From assembly GCA_040223615.1 (NCBI GenBank), contig JAVKFY010000010.1:1-64000 (forward strand): DNA of 64,000 nt, given 5' to 3'. The DNA comes from JAVKFY01 sp040223615. Lineage in GTDB: Bacteria; Pseudomonadota; Alphaproteobacteria; GCA-2731375. Below, piece after piece: positions 35,732 through 44,206 of the stretch; position 1 is the stretch's first letter, and the number at the start of each line of letters is the position of its first letter. The translations under genes and the position numbers were made by a program. The notes beneath the pieces were generated by a model. It made no database searches. It saw nothing but the letters and a program-made list of their open reading frames with translations, and was not told the DNA's origin.

Positions 35732-36114
35732 GTCGCCTGCGACGACTACGGCATCTTGCTGGCAGATCGATTCAAGAGTTATCGCCAGAACCGTAGCCAG
35801 CCCACCCCCTCGATCGTGAAGCTGAACCGGCGTGGCAACTGCGCCTGGATTGCGTCGATCGCAGAGTCGCTTAGCGGGCGCTGTGACGAGTGTGAGTCAG
35901 AGAAAGTGCGGCACGCGCCATGTCGGCAACGGTGATGACAAAATCGTGAGTCGAAAGAGTCACTTATGGCCCGCGCCTGAGAAACTGATTCATGCCGTGG
36001 CCGGCTTCACATCCAAGGTGAGGCCGGCCCGAATTCACGAGTCCTTCGAGTCATTTGTCGGCCGTTGCTCGAAGGTCCACCGCCGAGAGGCGCACCCGGC
36101 CGCGCCCGGCGCGC
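35732..36114. other. 383-nt convergent intergenic region rich in GANTC sites
   Basis: No gene is supported. Seven GANTC sites occur at 35769, 35894, 35948, 35957, 35987, 36039 and 36048, including the near-palindrome GTGAGTC-GAAA-GAGTCAC at 35946-35963. A strong hairpin lies at 35999-36029. The convergent DehI-like and pyrD genes end on either side. Confidence 0.6.
35999..36029. terminator. Strong GC hairpin between convergent genes
   Basis: GGCCGGCTTCAC-ATCCAAG-GTGAGGCCGGCC pairs over 12 bp with one mismatch and a 7-nt loop. It lies 86 nt beyond the pyrD stop and about 270 nt beyond the DehI-like stop. No T-tract flanks it, so a terminating role is only likely, not shown. Confidence 0.4.
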
Positions 36115-37146
36115 TCAGGCGCCCACGGCCTCGGCCACAGAGCCGAACCCGTCGCGGCGCAGGCAGGCCGCGAGCTCGCGGTTGATCCGCCCGACCAGCC
36201 CCGGGCCCTCGTAGACCAGCGCGGAGTAGAGCTGCACCAGGGCGGCGCCGGCGCGGATCTTGGCGTAGGCAGTCTCACCACTCTCAATGCCGCCGACCCC
36301 GACCAGCGGGATGGCGCCGGCGGTCTCGCGGTGCAGGCCGCGCAGCCGGTCGGTCGACAGGTCGAACAGCGGCCGGCCGCTCAAGCCGCCCGCCTCCCCG
36401 CGATGCCGGCTGCGCAACGCGGGACGCGAAACGGTGGTGTTGGCGACGACGATGCCGGCGACGTCGGCGCGGCGGACCACGCCGGCGATGTCGGCCAGCG
36501 CCTCGTCGTCGAGGTCGGGCGCGACCTTCAGCAGCAACGGCGGGTGGCCCTCGACCGCCGCCAGCCGGCCCAGCAGGTTGGCGAGCTGGTCGACATCCTG
36601 CAGGCCGCGCAGGCCCGGTGTGTTCGGGCTGGAGACGTTGACCGTGACCAGGTCGGCGAGCCGCGCCACCGCCGTCAGCCCGGTGACATAATCCTGCGCC
36701 CGGTCGGCGCTGTCCTTGTTGGCACCAATGTTCACGACCAACGGCGTGCGCCGGTCGGCCAGCGCCGCGATCCGCCGGCACAGTCCCTGGAGGCCCCCAT
36801 TGTTGAAGCCCATGCGGTTGATAACCGCCCTGTCCTCGGTCAGCCGGAACAGGCGCGGCCGCGGGTTGCCGGCCTGTGGCAGGGGCGTCACCGTGCCGAC
36901 CTCGACGAAGCCGAAGCCGAGCCGCATCAACGCCGGCGCCGCCACCGCGTCCTTGTCGAAGCCGGCGGCAATGCCGAGCGGGTTGGCGAAACGCCGGCCG
37001 AACACCTCGGTGGCCAGGATCGGGTCGTCCGGCGATCGCTTCGCCATCGCCGTGGCGCCGGGCAGCGCCAGCAGCCGCAGCGTCAGCCGATGTGCCGTTT
37101 CGGGATCGAGCGCCATCAGCAACGGGCGGACGAGTTCGTAGATCAA
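36115..37146 (-). CDS. pyrD: Dihydroorotate dehydrogenase (quinone), class 2
   Basis: 343-residue FMN enzyme of pyrimidine synthesis, membrane-associated through its N-terminal helices (LIYELVRPLLMALDPETAHR). NPLGIAAGFDKD and INRMGFNNGG bind FMN/substrate; VNVSSPNTPGLRGLQ contains the class 2 catalytic serine; LVGVGGI and GAALVQLYSALVYEG bind phosphate. A TTG at 37146 with AGGA upstream gives exactly the family N-terminus; the frame is open to an ATG at 37239, but that would overlap the divergent thioesterase start. Confidence 0.92.
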   Translation of the reverse strand: MIYELVRPLLMALDPETAHRLTLRLLALPGATAMAKRSPDDPILATEVFGRRFANPLGIAAGFDKDAVAAPALMRLGFGFVEVGTVTPLPQAGNPRPRLFRLTEDRAVINRMGFNNGGLQGLCRRIAALADRRTPLVVNIGANKDSADRAQDYVTGLTAVARLADLVTVNVSSPNTPGLRGLQDVDQLANLLGRLAAVEGHPPLLLKVAPDLDDEALADIAGVVRRADVAGIVVANTTVSRPALRSRHRGEAGGLSGRPLFDLSTDRLRGLHRETAGAIPLVGVGGIESGETAYAKIRAGAALVQLYSALVYEGPGLVGRINRELAACLRRDGFGSVAEAVGA

Positions 37147-37238
37147 GCCGGGCGGTCCTGCGGTCGGTCCGAGATTGACGGGCGAGTGTTGCGTTGGTAG
37201 CGAACCCGGAGCCGCGCCACAACCGAAAGCCGTCGCCA

Positions 37239-37673
37239 ATGAACGCCCGCCCGCCCGCCGAGCCGACCGCCCCGCTGCCGGGCTACGAGCTGTACGATCC
37301 GATCGACCCGTTCGAGAACCACGCCGGGCCGTTCTTCTGGCGTCGGCGCGAGGACGGCAGCCACCACTTCGTGCTGCGCGCCGAGACGCACCACTGCAAC
37401 ACGCACAAAATCGTGCACGGTGGCCTGATGATGACGATGATCGACCTGGCGCTGTGCGCCGCCGCGAAGGCCGCGACCGACGGCCAGCCAGTGATCACCG
37501 TGTCGATGGCCAACGAGTTCCTCGACGCCGGGCGCGAGGGCGAGCTGATCGAGGCCTCGGCGGAGTTGCTGCGCGGCACCGGGTCGATGGTGTTCGTGCG
37601 CGGCCAGCTCCATGTCGGCGACCGGGTGATCCTGAACAGCTCCGCCGTCGTAAAGAAACTGAGACGAGGCTGA
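37239..37673 (+). CDS. PaaI-type hotdog thioesterase
   Basis: 144-residue hotdog-fold protein with CNTHKIVHGGLMMTMIDLALCAAA (HGG motif with Asp) and a C-terminal strand VFVRGQLHVGDRVILNSSAVVKKL, as in PaaI/YdiI-type acyl-CoA thioesterases. ATG 37239 is divergent from pyrD. Substrate unknown; it probably acts as a tetramer in the cytoplasm. Confidence 0.85.
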   Translation: MNARPPAEPTAPLPGYELYDPIDPFENHAGPFFWRRREDGSHHFVLRAETHHCNTHKIVHGGLMMTMIDLALCAAAKAATDGQPVITVSMANEFLDAGREGELIEASAELLRGTGSMVFVRGQLHVGDRVILNSSAVVKKLRRG

Positions 37674-37740
37674 CGCGAGACTCACTTTGAGTTGACCAGC
37701 GCCGGCCTTGTCGCCCAGGCCGCCCGGCGCCACGTCTGTA

Positions 37741-37748
37741 TTAACCAT
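37741..37748 (+). promoter_or_regulatory. CtrA-type half-site (TTAACCAT)
   Basis: An exact TTAACCAT, the AACCAT-type half-site used by the alphaproteobacterial cell-cycle regulator CtrA, lies 48 nt upstream of a 51-codon membrane-protein ORF. A single 8-bp match is weak, but it is intergenic and in an AT-rich patch suitable for a promoter. Confidence 0.4.
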
Positions 37749-37795
37749 TACTTTACCGGGGTGCGGGAGGCTGAGGGTCTGAAAGGATCTTTGCC

Positions 37796-37951
37796 ATGTA
37801 TGCGTCCGATCCAATGACCACCGCGATGACGACGGCCCACCAGCCGGCCCGGCCGGTGTCGACCCGTGCCGCACTCGGCATCTGGGCCGTGGCGTCGGTC
37901 GGCGGTTGGCTGGCGGTTGCCGGGCTGTTGCGCGTCTTCGGCGCCTTCTAG
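37796..37951 (+). CDS. 51-residue single-span membrane protein
   Basis: ATG 37796 has AAAGGA 9 nt upstream. The product starts MYASDPMTTAMTTAHQPA, a Thr/Ala-rich cytoplasmic stretch, followed by LGIWAVASVGGWLAVAGLL as a TM helix and a short FGAF end. Composition and spacing support a real small gene. It stands alone after a CtrA-like site. Function unknown. Confidence 0.55.
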   Translation: MYASDPMTTAMTTAHQPARPVSTRAALGIWAVASVGGWLAVAGLLRVFGAF

Positions 37952-38082
37952 CCCCGACCACCGGTAAAAGCCCTTTTCCGGCAAGCCCCTGGCGCGTAGG
38001 CGCCGGGCTGAATGGCCCGCTTGGCGCGATCACGGCCGGACGGTAAGGTGCCTCCCGCAACGTATTTGAGGGAGCATCGGCC

Positions 38083-38928
38083 ATGGCGGTCGCCGTCTAT
38101 CACGAAGGCCAGTGGCACAACGAAAACCTGCGCCTGACCGGGCCGATGAGCCACGCCTTCTGGATGTCGTCGGTGGTGTTCGACGGCGCCCGCGCCTTCG
38201 ACGGCATGGCCCCCGATGTCGACCAGCATTGCGAGCGGCTGTACCGCTCGGCCAAGACCATGTTCCTGGAGCCGCAGATCGACATTGCGGAGGTCATCGA
38301 CCTGTGCCACGAGGGCGCACGCCGGTTTCCGAAAGACGCCGAGCTCTACATCCGGCCGATGTTCTTCGCCCAGGAGGGATTCCTCATCCCCGAGCCGGAG
38401 AGCACCAACTTCGTGCTCGCGGTCTACGAGGCGCCGATGCCGGAATACAAGGGCATCGGGGTCTGCCTGTCGAGCCGGCGCCGACCGGCGCGCGACATGG
38501 CGCCGACCGACGCCAAGGCCTCGTGCCTGTACCCGAACTCGACGCGCGCGCTGGTCGAGGCCGGCAAGCGCGGCTTCGACAACGCGATCCTGCTGGACGC
38601 CAACGGCAACGTCGCCGAGCTCGCCTCGGCCAACGTCTGGATCGTGAAGGACGGCGTGGCGATGACGCCGGCGATCAACGGCACCTTCCTGCCCGGCGTG
38701 ACCCGCAACCGCACCATCGAACTGCTGCGCGCGGCCGGTACCGAGGTGGTGGAGACCACGATCAGCTTCGAGGACGTGCTGAACGCCGACGAAGTTTTCA
38801 CCACCGGCAACTACGGCAAGGTGCTGCCGATCACCCGGGTGGAAAGCCAGGACTACCAGCGCGGCCGCGTCACCGACCAGGCCCGCGAGCTGTACTGGGA
38901 CTATTCGGCGAAGTTTCCGTTGTTCTAA
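38083..38928 (+). CDS. Class IV (branched-chain-type) aminotransferase
   Basis: 281-residue PLP fold-type IV enzyme. SVVFDGARAFDG opens the family, the Schiff-base Lys lies in TDAKASCLYPNS, and LLDANGNVAELASANVWIVKDG and TTGNYGKVLPITRV form the substrate and phosphate pockets. Annotated relatives are IlvE-like, but this short alphaproteobacterial subgroup has YPN where canonical IlvE has YxNS, so D-amino-acid or another class IV activity is possible. The ATG at 38083 follows AGGGAG. A palindrome follows the stop. Confidence 0.85.
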   Translation: MAVAVYHEGQWHNENLRLTGPMSHAFWMSSVVFDGARAFDGMAPDVDQHCERLYRSAKTMFLEPQIDIAEVIDLCHEGARRFPKDAELYIRPMFFAQEGFLIPEPESTNFVLAVYEAPMPEYKGIGVCLSSRRRPARDMAPTDAKASCLYPNSTRALVEAGKRGFDNAILLDANGNVAELASANVWIVKDGVAMTPAINGTFLPGVTRNRTIELLRAAGTEVVETTISFEDVLNADEVFTTGNYGKVLPITRVESQDYQRGRVTDQARELYWDYSAKFPLF

Positions 38929-38971
38929 TTCAAAGCGTCATGACCGGCGCTGCGACCGCCCTCGACATGGC

Positions 38972-38990
38972 CCCCGGGTCAAGCCCGGGG
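38972..38990. repeat. CCCCGGG-TCAAG-CCCGGGG palindrome at a convergent junction
   Basis: A perfect 7-bp stem with the TCAAG loop lies between the convergent class IV aminotransferase and lysK genes. It is one of the dispersed palindrome family and probably acts as a bidirectional terminator. Confidence 0.75.
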
Positions 38991-39003
38991 TGACGCGTGC
39001 AAC

Positions 39004-40605
39004 TTAGGCCGACGCCTCGGCCTTGTCGGCCGCCAGCAACTCGCCGGCCAGCGCCTGTTCGATCAGGCGCTTCGCGTTGTCGCGGCCGTAGAGCGCGATG
39101 AAGCCGCCCATGCGCGGGCCCTGGCTCTGGCCGAACAGCACCTCGTAGCAGGCCCGGAACCAGTCGCGCAGGTTGGCGAAGCCATGGCGCTTGCCGATCT
39201 CGTAGACCTCGTTCTGGATCGCCTCGGCGTCGTCGGGCAGGCCCGGCAGCGCGGCGGCCAGCTCGGTCAGCGCGGCGCGCTCGTTGTCGGCCGGCGCCCG
39301 GTGCTGCCTGGTCGGCGCCACGAAGTCGTTGTAATAGGCCAGCGCGTAGCCGACCAGGCGGTCCAGGATCGGGTGTTCGGCCGGCGTCGCGCCGGGCGCG
39401 TACCTGGAGATGAAGCCCCACAGTACATCCTTGCTGTCGGCGTGCGCCGCGCCGGCCAGGTTCAGCAGCAACGCGAAGCTGATCGGCAGGCCGGCGGCCG
39501 GCGGCGCGCCGTCGTGGATGTGCCAGGCCGGGTTGTTGAGCCGGGCGTCGGGCGCCTCGCCGGGATACTTGGTCAGCGCGTTCAGGTAGTCGTCGACGGC
39601 CCGCGGGATCACGTCGAAGTAGAGCTTCTTGGCCCGGCGCGGCTGCTGGAACATGTACAGGCCCAGCGTCTCCGGCGCGGCGTAGCGCAGCCACTCGTCG
39701 ATGGTCAGCCCGTTGCCGCGCGACTTGGAGATCTTCTCGCCATTCTCGTCCAGGAACAGCTCGTAGTTGAAGCCTTCCGGCGGCTGGCCGCCGAGGATGC
39801 GGCAGATCCGGCTCGACAGGCGCACCGAGTCGATCAGGTCCTTGCCCGACATCTCGTAGTCGACGTCGAGCGCGCGCCAGCGCATCGCCCAGTCGGCCTT
39901 CCACTGCAGCTTGCAGTCGCCGCCGGTGACCGGCACCTCGACCTTCTTGCCCTGGTCGTCCTCGTAGACCACGGTGCCGGCGTCGGCGTCGCGATGGATG
40001 ATCGGCACTTGCAAGACCTGGCCGGTCTTCGGGCACAGCGGCAGGAACGGCGAGTAGGTCGCGCGTCGCTCCGGGCCCAGCGTCGGCAGAATGACGTTGA
40101 TGACCTCGTCGTAGTGCGCCAGCACCGACAGCAGGGTCTCGTCGAACACGCCCTCGGTGTAGCACTGCGTCGCCGACACGAACTCGTAGTCGAAGTCGTA
40201 GGTGTCCAGGAAGGCGCGCAGGCGGGCGTTGTTGTGGGCGCCGAAACTGTCGTGGGTGCCGAACGGGTCCGGCACCCGGGTCAGCGGCTTGCCCAGATGC
40301 TGCGTCATCATCTCGCGCTCGGGCACGTTGTCCGGCACCTTGCGCAGCCCGTCCATGTCGTCGGAAAAGCAGATCAGCCGGGTCGGCAGGTCGGACAGCG
40401 TGGAGAACGCGTGACGCACCATCGAGGTGCGCGCGACCTCGCCGAAGGTGCCGATGTGCGGCAGGCCGGAGGGGCCGTAGCCGGTCTCGAACAGCACGTA
40501 GCCTTTCTCGCCCAGCCCGTTCGCGGTGCGGTCGAGGAGCTTCTTCGCCTCCTGGAACGGCCAGGCATTAGAGGCGGCGGCGAGCGTGCGAAGGTCATCG
40601 GTCAT
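39004..40605 (-). CDS. lysK: Lysyl-tRNA synthetase, class I
   Basis: 533-residue class I LysRS: HIGT (H50-T53) replaces HIGH within GPSGLPHIGTFGEVART, and KISKSRGN (about residue 289-296) is the KMSKS loop. It charges tRNA-Lys. Class I LysRS is typical of archaea, spirochaetes and alphaproteobacteria, so it is a lineage marker here. It lies just downstream of the toxin-antitoxin pair on the same strand but should have its own promoter. Confidence 0.95.
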   Translation of the reverse strand: MTDDLRTLAAASNAWPFQEAKKLLDRTANGLGEKGYVLFETGYGPSGLPHIGTFGEVARTSMVRHAFSTLSDLPTRLICFSDDMDGLRKVPDNVPEREMMTQHLGKPLTRVPDPFGTHDSFGAHNNARLRAFLDTYDFDYEFVSATQCYTEGVFDETLLSVLAHYDEVINVILPTLGPERRATYSPFLPLCPKTGQVLQVPIIHRDADAGTVVYEDDQGKKVEVPVTGGDCKLQWKADWAMRWRALDVDYEMSGKDLIDSVRLSSRICRILGGQPPEGFNYELFLDENGEKISKSRGNGLTIDEWLRYAAPETLGLYMFQQPRRAKKLYFDVIPRAVDDYLNALTKYPGEAPDARLNNPAWHIHDGAPPAAGLPISFALLLNLAGAAHADSKDVLWGFISRYAPGATPAEHPILDRLVGYALAYYNDFVAPTRQHRAPADNERAALTELAAALPGLPDDAEAIQNEVYEIGKRHGFANLRDWFRACYEVLFGQSQGPRMGGFIALYGRDNAKRLIEQALAGELLAADKAEASA

Positions 40606-40638
40606 GGCGCCGCCATAAACCGCGAAATGCCGGCTGGG

Positions 40639-40968
40639 TCAACGCTGGGCCAGGCCGACGAACTGGGCGAAGGCATCGTCGACCGTCTCCATGGTCTCGG
40701 GGTCGAGACGGCCGAGGCGGCGGGCGATGCGATCGCGGGCCACGGTCACCGCCTTGTCGACCATCACCTGCGCCGGTTCGCGCAAGCCGACGTCGGGCGA
40801 GGCATCGACCGTGACGCGCAGAAAAGGGAGGTCCTGGACCTCGCTGGTCAGCCGCAGCACCGTGACGGTATTCAGCGCCGCGAAGGGGTCGGCCTGTACC
40901 ACCAGCACCGGGCGCGACTTGGCACCGGCCAGAACAACGCTGACCAGGTCGCCGCGCGCTACGTCCAT
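40639..40968 (-). CDS. MazF/PemK-family toxin
   Basis: 109 residues with the PemK-like fold: RGDLVSVVLAGAKSRPVLVVQ at the start, VTVLRLTSE, the conserved VMVDKAVTVARDRIARRLGRL stretch and a C-terminal helix. Such toxins are ribosome-independent, sequence-specific mRNA endoribonucleases. Its ATG overlaps the antitoxin gene by 10 nt, the usual antitoxin-first arrangement. Confidence 0.88.
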   Translation of the reverse strand: MDVARGDLVSVVLAGAKSRPVLVVQADPFAALNTVTVLRLTSEVQDLPFLRVTVDASPDVGLREPAQVMVDKAVTVARDRIARRLGRLDPETMETVDDAFAQFVGLAQR

Positions 40969-41216
40969 TCCGCCGCAAGGGCGTCCAGCTCGCCCTCCAT
41001 CTCGTGGAAGGCGTCGACCGCGTCACCGCCGACGGCATTGGCCGCCAGACACTGGCGCCGCGCCTCGGCCTCGAAGGCGATGCGGCGTTCGCGGTCCAGC
41101 CGTTCGCGCACCAGGTCGCGCAACACCTCGCCCATCGGGCGTTCTTCCTCGCGCGCCAGACCGGCCAGCGCATGTTTGAGCTCCGGGTCGAGCCGGAACG
41201 TGATTGTACCAGTCAT
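40959..41216 (-). CDS. Ribbon-helix-helix antitoxin
   Basis: 85 residues beginning MTGTITFRLDPELKHALAGLA, a CopG/MetJ-type ribbon-helix-helix DNA-binding domain, followed by an acidic, helical C-terminus (FHEMEGELDALAAEW) suited to wrapping the toxin. The frame is open 18 codons further, but ATG 41216 gives the family N-terminus. An imperfect palindrome 23 nt upstream is a good autoregulatory operator candidate. Confidence 0.88.
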   Translation of the reverse strand: MTGTITFRLDPELKHALAGLAREEERPMGEVLRDLVRERLDRERRIAFEAEARRQCLAANAVGGDAVDAFHEMEGELDALAAEWT

Positions 41217-41238
41217 GGCTGTAGTCCCACCCTCGCGC

Positions 41239-41260
41239 CACAAGATGTGGGAATGTTGTG
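41239..41260. promoter_or_regulatory. Putative antitoxin operator palindrome
   Basis: CACAAGAT-N6-ATGTTGTG is a 7-of-8 inverted repeat centred about 33 nt upstream of the antitoxin ATG. RHH antitoxins bind short palindromes in their own promoters, so this is the probable site of repression by the toxin-antitoxin complex. Confidence 0.55.
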
Positions 41261-41304
41261 ACGCAATCAAGCCAGAATTTGGTCAGCCGGCTCGTCTTAC
41301 AGCC

Positions 41305-41364
41305 GTGAGTCGGGTGGTGAGTCGACGGATGAGTCAGTCGCGCCGGCGAGATGTGAGTCGCAAA
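41305..41364. repeat. 12-bp-periodic GTGAGTCG array (GANTC methylation sites)
   Basis: Five consecutive 12-bp units start at 41305; units 1, 2, 3 and 5 contain (G/A)TGAGTC, putting GANTC sites at 41307, 41319, 41331 and 41355 (steps 12, 12 and 24). A further GAATC lies at 41388. The array occupies the divergent promoter region between the antitoxin and the DinG-like helicase gene. GANTC is the CcrM methylation sequence in alphaproteobacteria. Confidence 0.75.
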
Positions 41365-41407
41365 CAGTTACGGCGCCGCGCGCTCGCGAATCCAGTAGGA
41401 TCGCGCC

Positions 41408-44143
41408 ATGGCCCGATCCGCCCCCGCCCCAACGCCCCAGGCCGCGCCGCTCGCTGCGCCGGCGTTGGCCGTGGGCGTGCGCCGGGCGGTTTGGCTGTCG
41501 GTCGAGGGCGAGATCGAGACGCTGAGCCTCGATCAGGCGGCGCTGAAGGCGCAGGCGAGCCCGCCGCTGGTCTGTCACAAGCCGCTGGTGGCGCGCCGGC
41601 TCGGCGTGCCGCCCTTCCCGGCGCTGGACCTGCTGGAGCTGTTCGCCTTCGCCCGACCGGCGCAGTTTTGCCTGCCGACGGCGGCCGGGCTGGCGGACGC
41701 CTTGGGCATGGACCGGCCGGACGACCTGGAGGGCCAGGCGCTGACCCTGTTGCAGGCGGCGCAAACGCTGCTGGCCGAGTTGGCGACGACCGATGGGGCC
41801 AAGCGCGCCGCGCTGCTGGCGATGACCATGGCGAAGGCCGGCTGGCGCTGGGGGCCGGCGGTGCTTGGCGCCCTGCCCCCGGATCCCGGCGGCGGCGGAC
41901 CGCTGGGCGGGTTGGACGCCTGGGTCGCGGTCGAAGGCTGGTCGGAGAGCGCGCCAGAGCCGCCGCCGGAAGATCATCCGATCACGCCGGAAATGGCGCG
42001 CGTCCAGCTCGGCCTGCTGATGCACGAGGGCGACGAGTCGCGCAGCGGCCAGGCCGACTATGCCGCCGCCGCCGCCGATGCCTTCAAGCCGCGCCCGGCG
42101 CCCGATGCACCGAACGTGGTGCTGGCCGAGGCCGGCACCGGGATCGGCAAGACCCTGGGCTATGTCGCGCCAGCGAGCCTGTGGGCGGAGCGCAACGGCG
42201 GCACCGTGTGGCTGTCCACCTATACCCGCAACCTGCAGCGCCAGGTCGACCAGGAACTCGACCGGCTCTATCCGGCTGCTGACGAAAAACGGCAGAAGCT
42301 GGTGGTGCGCAAGGGCCGCGAGAACTACGTCTGCTTGCTCAATGTCGACGACGCGGTGCGCAACGCGCGCGCCGGCACCGACGCCACGGTGCTGCTCGGC
42401 CTGGTGGCGCGCTGGGTCGCGGCGACGCGCGACGGCGACATGATCGGCGGCGATTTCCCGGCCTGGCTCGGCACCCTGTTCAGCCCCGGACGGGTCGCGG
42501 CGCTGACCGACCATCGTGGCGAATGCATCCACTCCGCCTGCCCGCACTACAAGAAGTGCTTCATCGAGACGGCGGCCCGGCGCGCCCGGCATGCCGAACT
42601 GGTGATCGCCAACCACGCGCTGGTGATGGTGCAGGCGGCGATGGCGGCCGATGCGGCGGAACTGCCGACGCGCTTCGTGTTCGACGAGGGTCACCACCTG
42701 TTCGACGCCGCAGACAATGCCTTCGGGGCGGAGATTTCCGGCCGCGAGGGCGCCGAACTGCGGCGCTGGCTACTGGGGCGCGAGGATCGCCGGCGCGGCC
42801 GGCTGCGTGGGCTGGAGGAACGCGTCGGCGACCTGCTGCCCGACGAGCAGGATGCCATCGACCTGCTGCAGGCGGCGCTGGAGCGCGCCCGCCTGCTGCC
42901 GAGCCAGGGCTGGCTGAAACGCATCGCCGAGGGCGCCGGCGGCGGCAGCGCCGAACGCTTCCTGGCGCAGGCCCGGCTGCATGTGCTGGCACGGGCCGGC
43001 CGCGACGATTCACCCTTCGGCCTGGAGGCCTCGACCAACGATCCGGAAAGCAGCCTGGTCGGCGCGGCGGAGAAGCTGGCCAGCGAGCTCGGCGGCTTGC
43101 ACCACTCACTCTCCAAGTTGCAGGCGGTCCTGGCGCACCGGCTGGACGACGAGGCCGACGAGATCGACACCGGCACGCGAATGCGGATCGAGCGGGCCAC
43201 GCGCGGCCTGACCCGGCGTATCGCCACGGTGGCAGCGTGGCGCGACATGCTGAACGGGCTCGTGGCCGGCGAGACGCCGCCTGACTTCGTCGACCGCTTC
43301 GTCCTGGAGCGGATCGACGGCCGCGACCTCGACGTCATGCTGTCGCGGCGCTGGGTCGATCCGACCAAGCCGTTCGCCGCCACGGTATTGCGCAAGTCGC
43401 ACGGCGCGGTGATCACTTCGGCGACGCTGCGCGACGAGGCGCCCGACGCACCGGACGACTGGCGCGCGGCGGAGGTGCGCACCGGCGCACTGCACCTCCT
43501 GCTGCCGCCGAAGCGGGCCAGCCTGGCTTCGCCGTTCGACTATCCGGCGCAGACCCGGGTCTACGTGGTCACCGACCTGCGGCGCGACGACGCCGACCAG
43601 ATCGCGGCGGCCTATCGCGAGCTGTTCAAGGCGTCCAGCGGCGGCGCGCTCGGCCTGTTTACCGCCGTGCACCGCCTGCGCGCGGTCTATCGCCGCATCG
43701 CCGGGCCGCTGGAGGACGAGGGATTGATGCTGCTGGCGCAGCACATCGACCCGATGGACACCGGCACGCTGGTCGACATCTTCCGCGCCGAGAAGGACGC
43801 GTGCCTGCTCGGCACCGATGCGGTGCGCGATGGCGTCGACGTGCCGGGCGATTCGCTGCGCCTGATCGTGTTCGACCGGGTGCCGTGGGCGCGCCCCGAC
43901 CTGCTGCACCGGGCCCGGCGCGCCGAGTTCGGCGGCAAGACCTACGACGACATGCTGGCCCGCCTGCGGCTGAAACAGGCCTACGGACGGCTGGTGCGCC
44001 GGCAGGACGACCGCGGCGTGTTCGTGCTGCTGGACCGGATGATGCCGTCGCGCCTCGCCACCGCCTTCCCGCCCGGCGTGGAGGTGGTCCGCGCCGGCCT
44101 GGCCGAGGTGGTGGCCGGAACAAGCGGCTTCTTGTCCGGGTAG
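41408..44143 (+). CDS. DinG/Rad3-like ATP-dependent DNA helicase with Fe-S cluster
   Basis: 911-residue superfamily 2 XPD/DinG-type helicase. Walker A AEAGTGIGKT is near 240-249, the DEAH-box variant FDEGHH near 425-431, and motif III/VI-type ends ITSATLRDE and KQAYGRLVRRQDD. Four cysteines, one near 310 (YVCLLN) and three in CIHSACPHYKKC near 373-384, match the XPD/DinG Fe-S ligands. The N-terminal ~235 residues are Ala/Pro-rich and unfamiliar, and no exonuclease motif was seen. Likely role is unwinding R-loops or damaged DNA 5' to 3'. The ATG follows a GANTC-rich region. Confidence 0.88.
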   Translation: MARSAPAPTPQAAPLAAPALAVGVRRAVWLSVEGEIETLSLDQAALKAQASPPLVCHKPLVARRLGVPPFPALDLLELFAFARPAQFCLPTAAGLADALGMDRPDDLEGQALTLLQAAQTLLAELATTDGAKRAALLAMTMAKAGWRWGPAVLGALPPDPGGGGPLGGLDAWVAVEGWSESAPEPPPEDHPITPEMARVQLGLLMHEGDESRSGQADYAAAAADAFKPRPAPDAPNVVLAEAGTGIGKTLGYVAPASLWAERNGGTVWLSTYTRNLQRQVDQELDRLYPAADEKRQKLVVRKGRENYVCLLNVDDAVRNARAGTDATVLLGLVARWVAATRDGDMIGGDFPAWLGTLFSPGRVAALTDHRGECIHSACPHYKKCFIETAARRARHAELVIANHALVMVQAAMAADAAELPTRFVFDEGHHLFDAADNAFGAEISGREGAELRRWLLGREDRRRGRLRGLEERVGDLLPDEQDAIDLLQAALERARLLPSQGWLKRIAEGAGGGSAERFLAQARLHVLARAGRDDSPFGLEASTNDPESSLVGAAEKLASELGGLHHSLSKLQAVLAHRLDDEADEIDTGTRMRIERATRGLTRRIATVAAWRDMLNGLVAGETPPDFVDRFVLERIDGRDLDVMLSRRWVDPTKPFAATVLRKSHGAVITSATLRDEAPDAPDDWRAAEVRTGALHLLLPPKRASLASPFDYPAQTRVYVVTDLRRDDADQIAAAYRELFKASSGGALGLFTAVHRLRAVYRRIAGPLEDEGLMLLAQHIDPMDTGTLVDIFRAEKDACLLGTDAVRDGVDVPGDSLRLIVFDRVPWARPDLLHRARRAEFGGKTYDDMLARLRLKQAYGRLVRRQDDRGVFVLLDRMMPSRLATAFPPGVEVVRAGLAEVVAGTSGFLSG

Positions 44144-44206
44144 CGAAAGCTTGCCGGCCCCCTCGCCGCTCCATATGGTGCGCGCGACCTAGCGAGGAGT
44201 AGCCGC

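Noticed and set aside
35732..36114. Short gene in the DehI-pyrD gap
   Set aside because: A short GTG/ATG frame exists on the plus strand but it is low in coding character and crosses the hairpin and GANTC sites.
39184..42282. Very long open frame on the plus strand opposite lysK and the toxin-antitoxin genes
   Set aside because: Its composition is an Arg/Gly/Val/Ala-rich antisense shadow of the GC-rich lysK gene; similar long shadows oppose katG, otnK, the carboxyltransferase and others.
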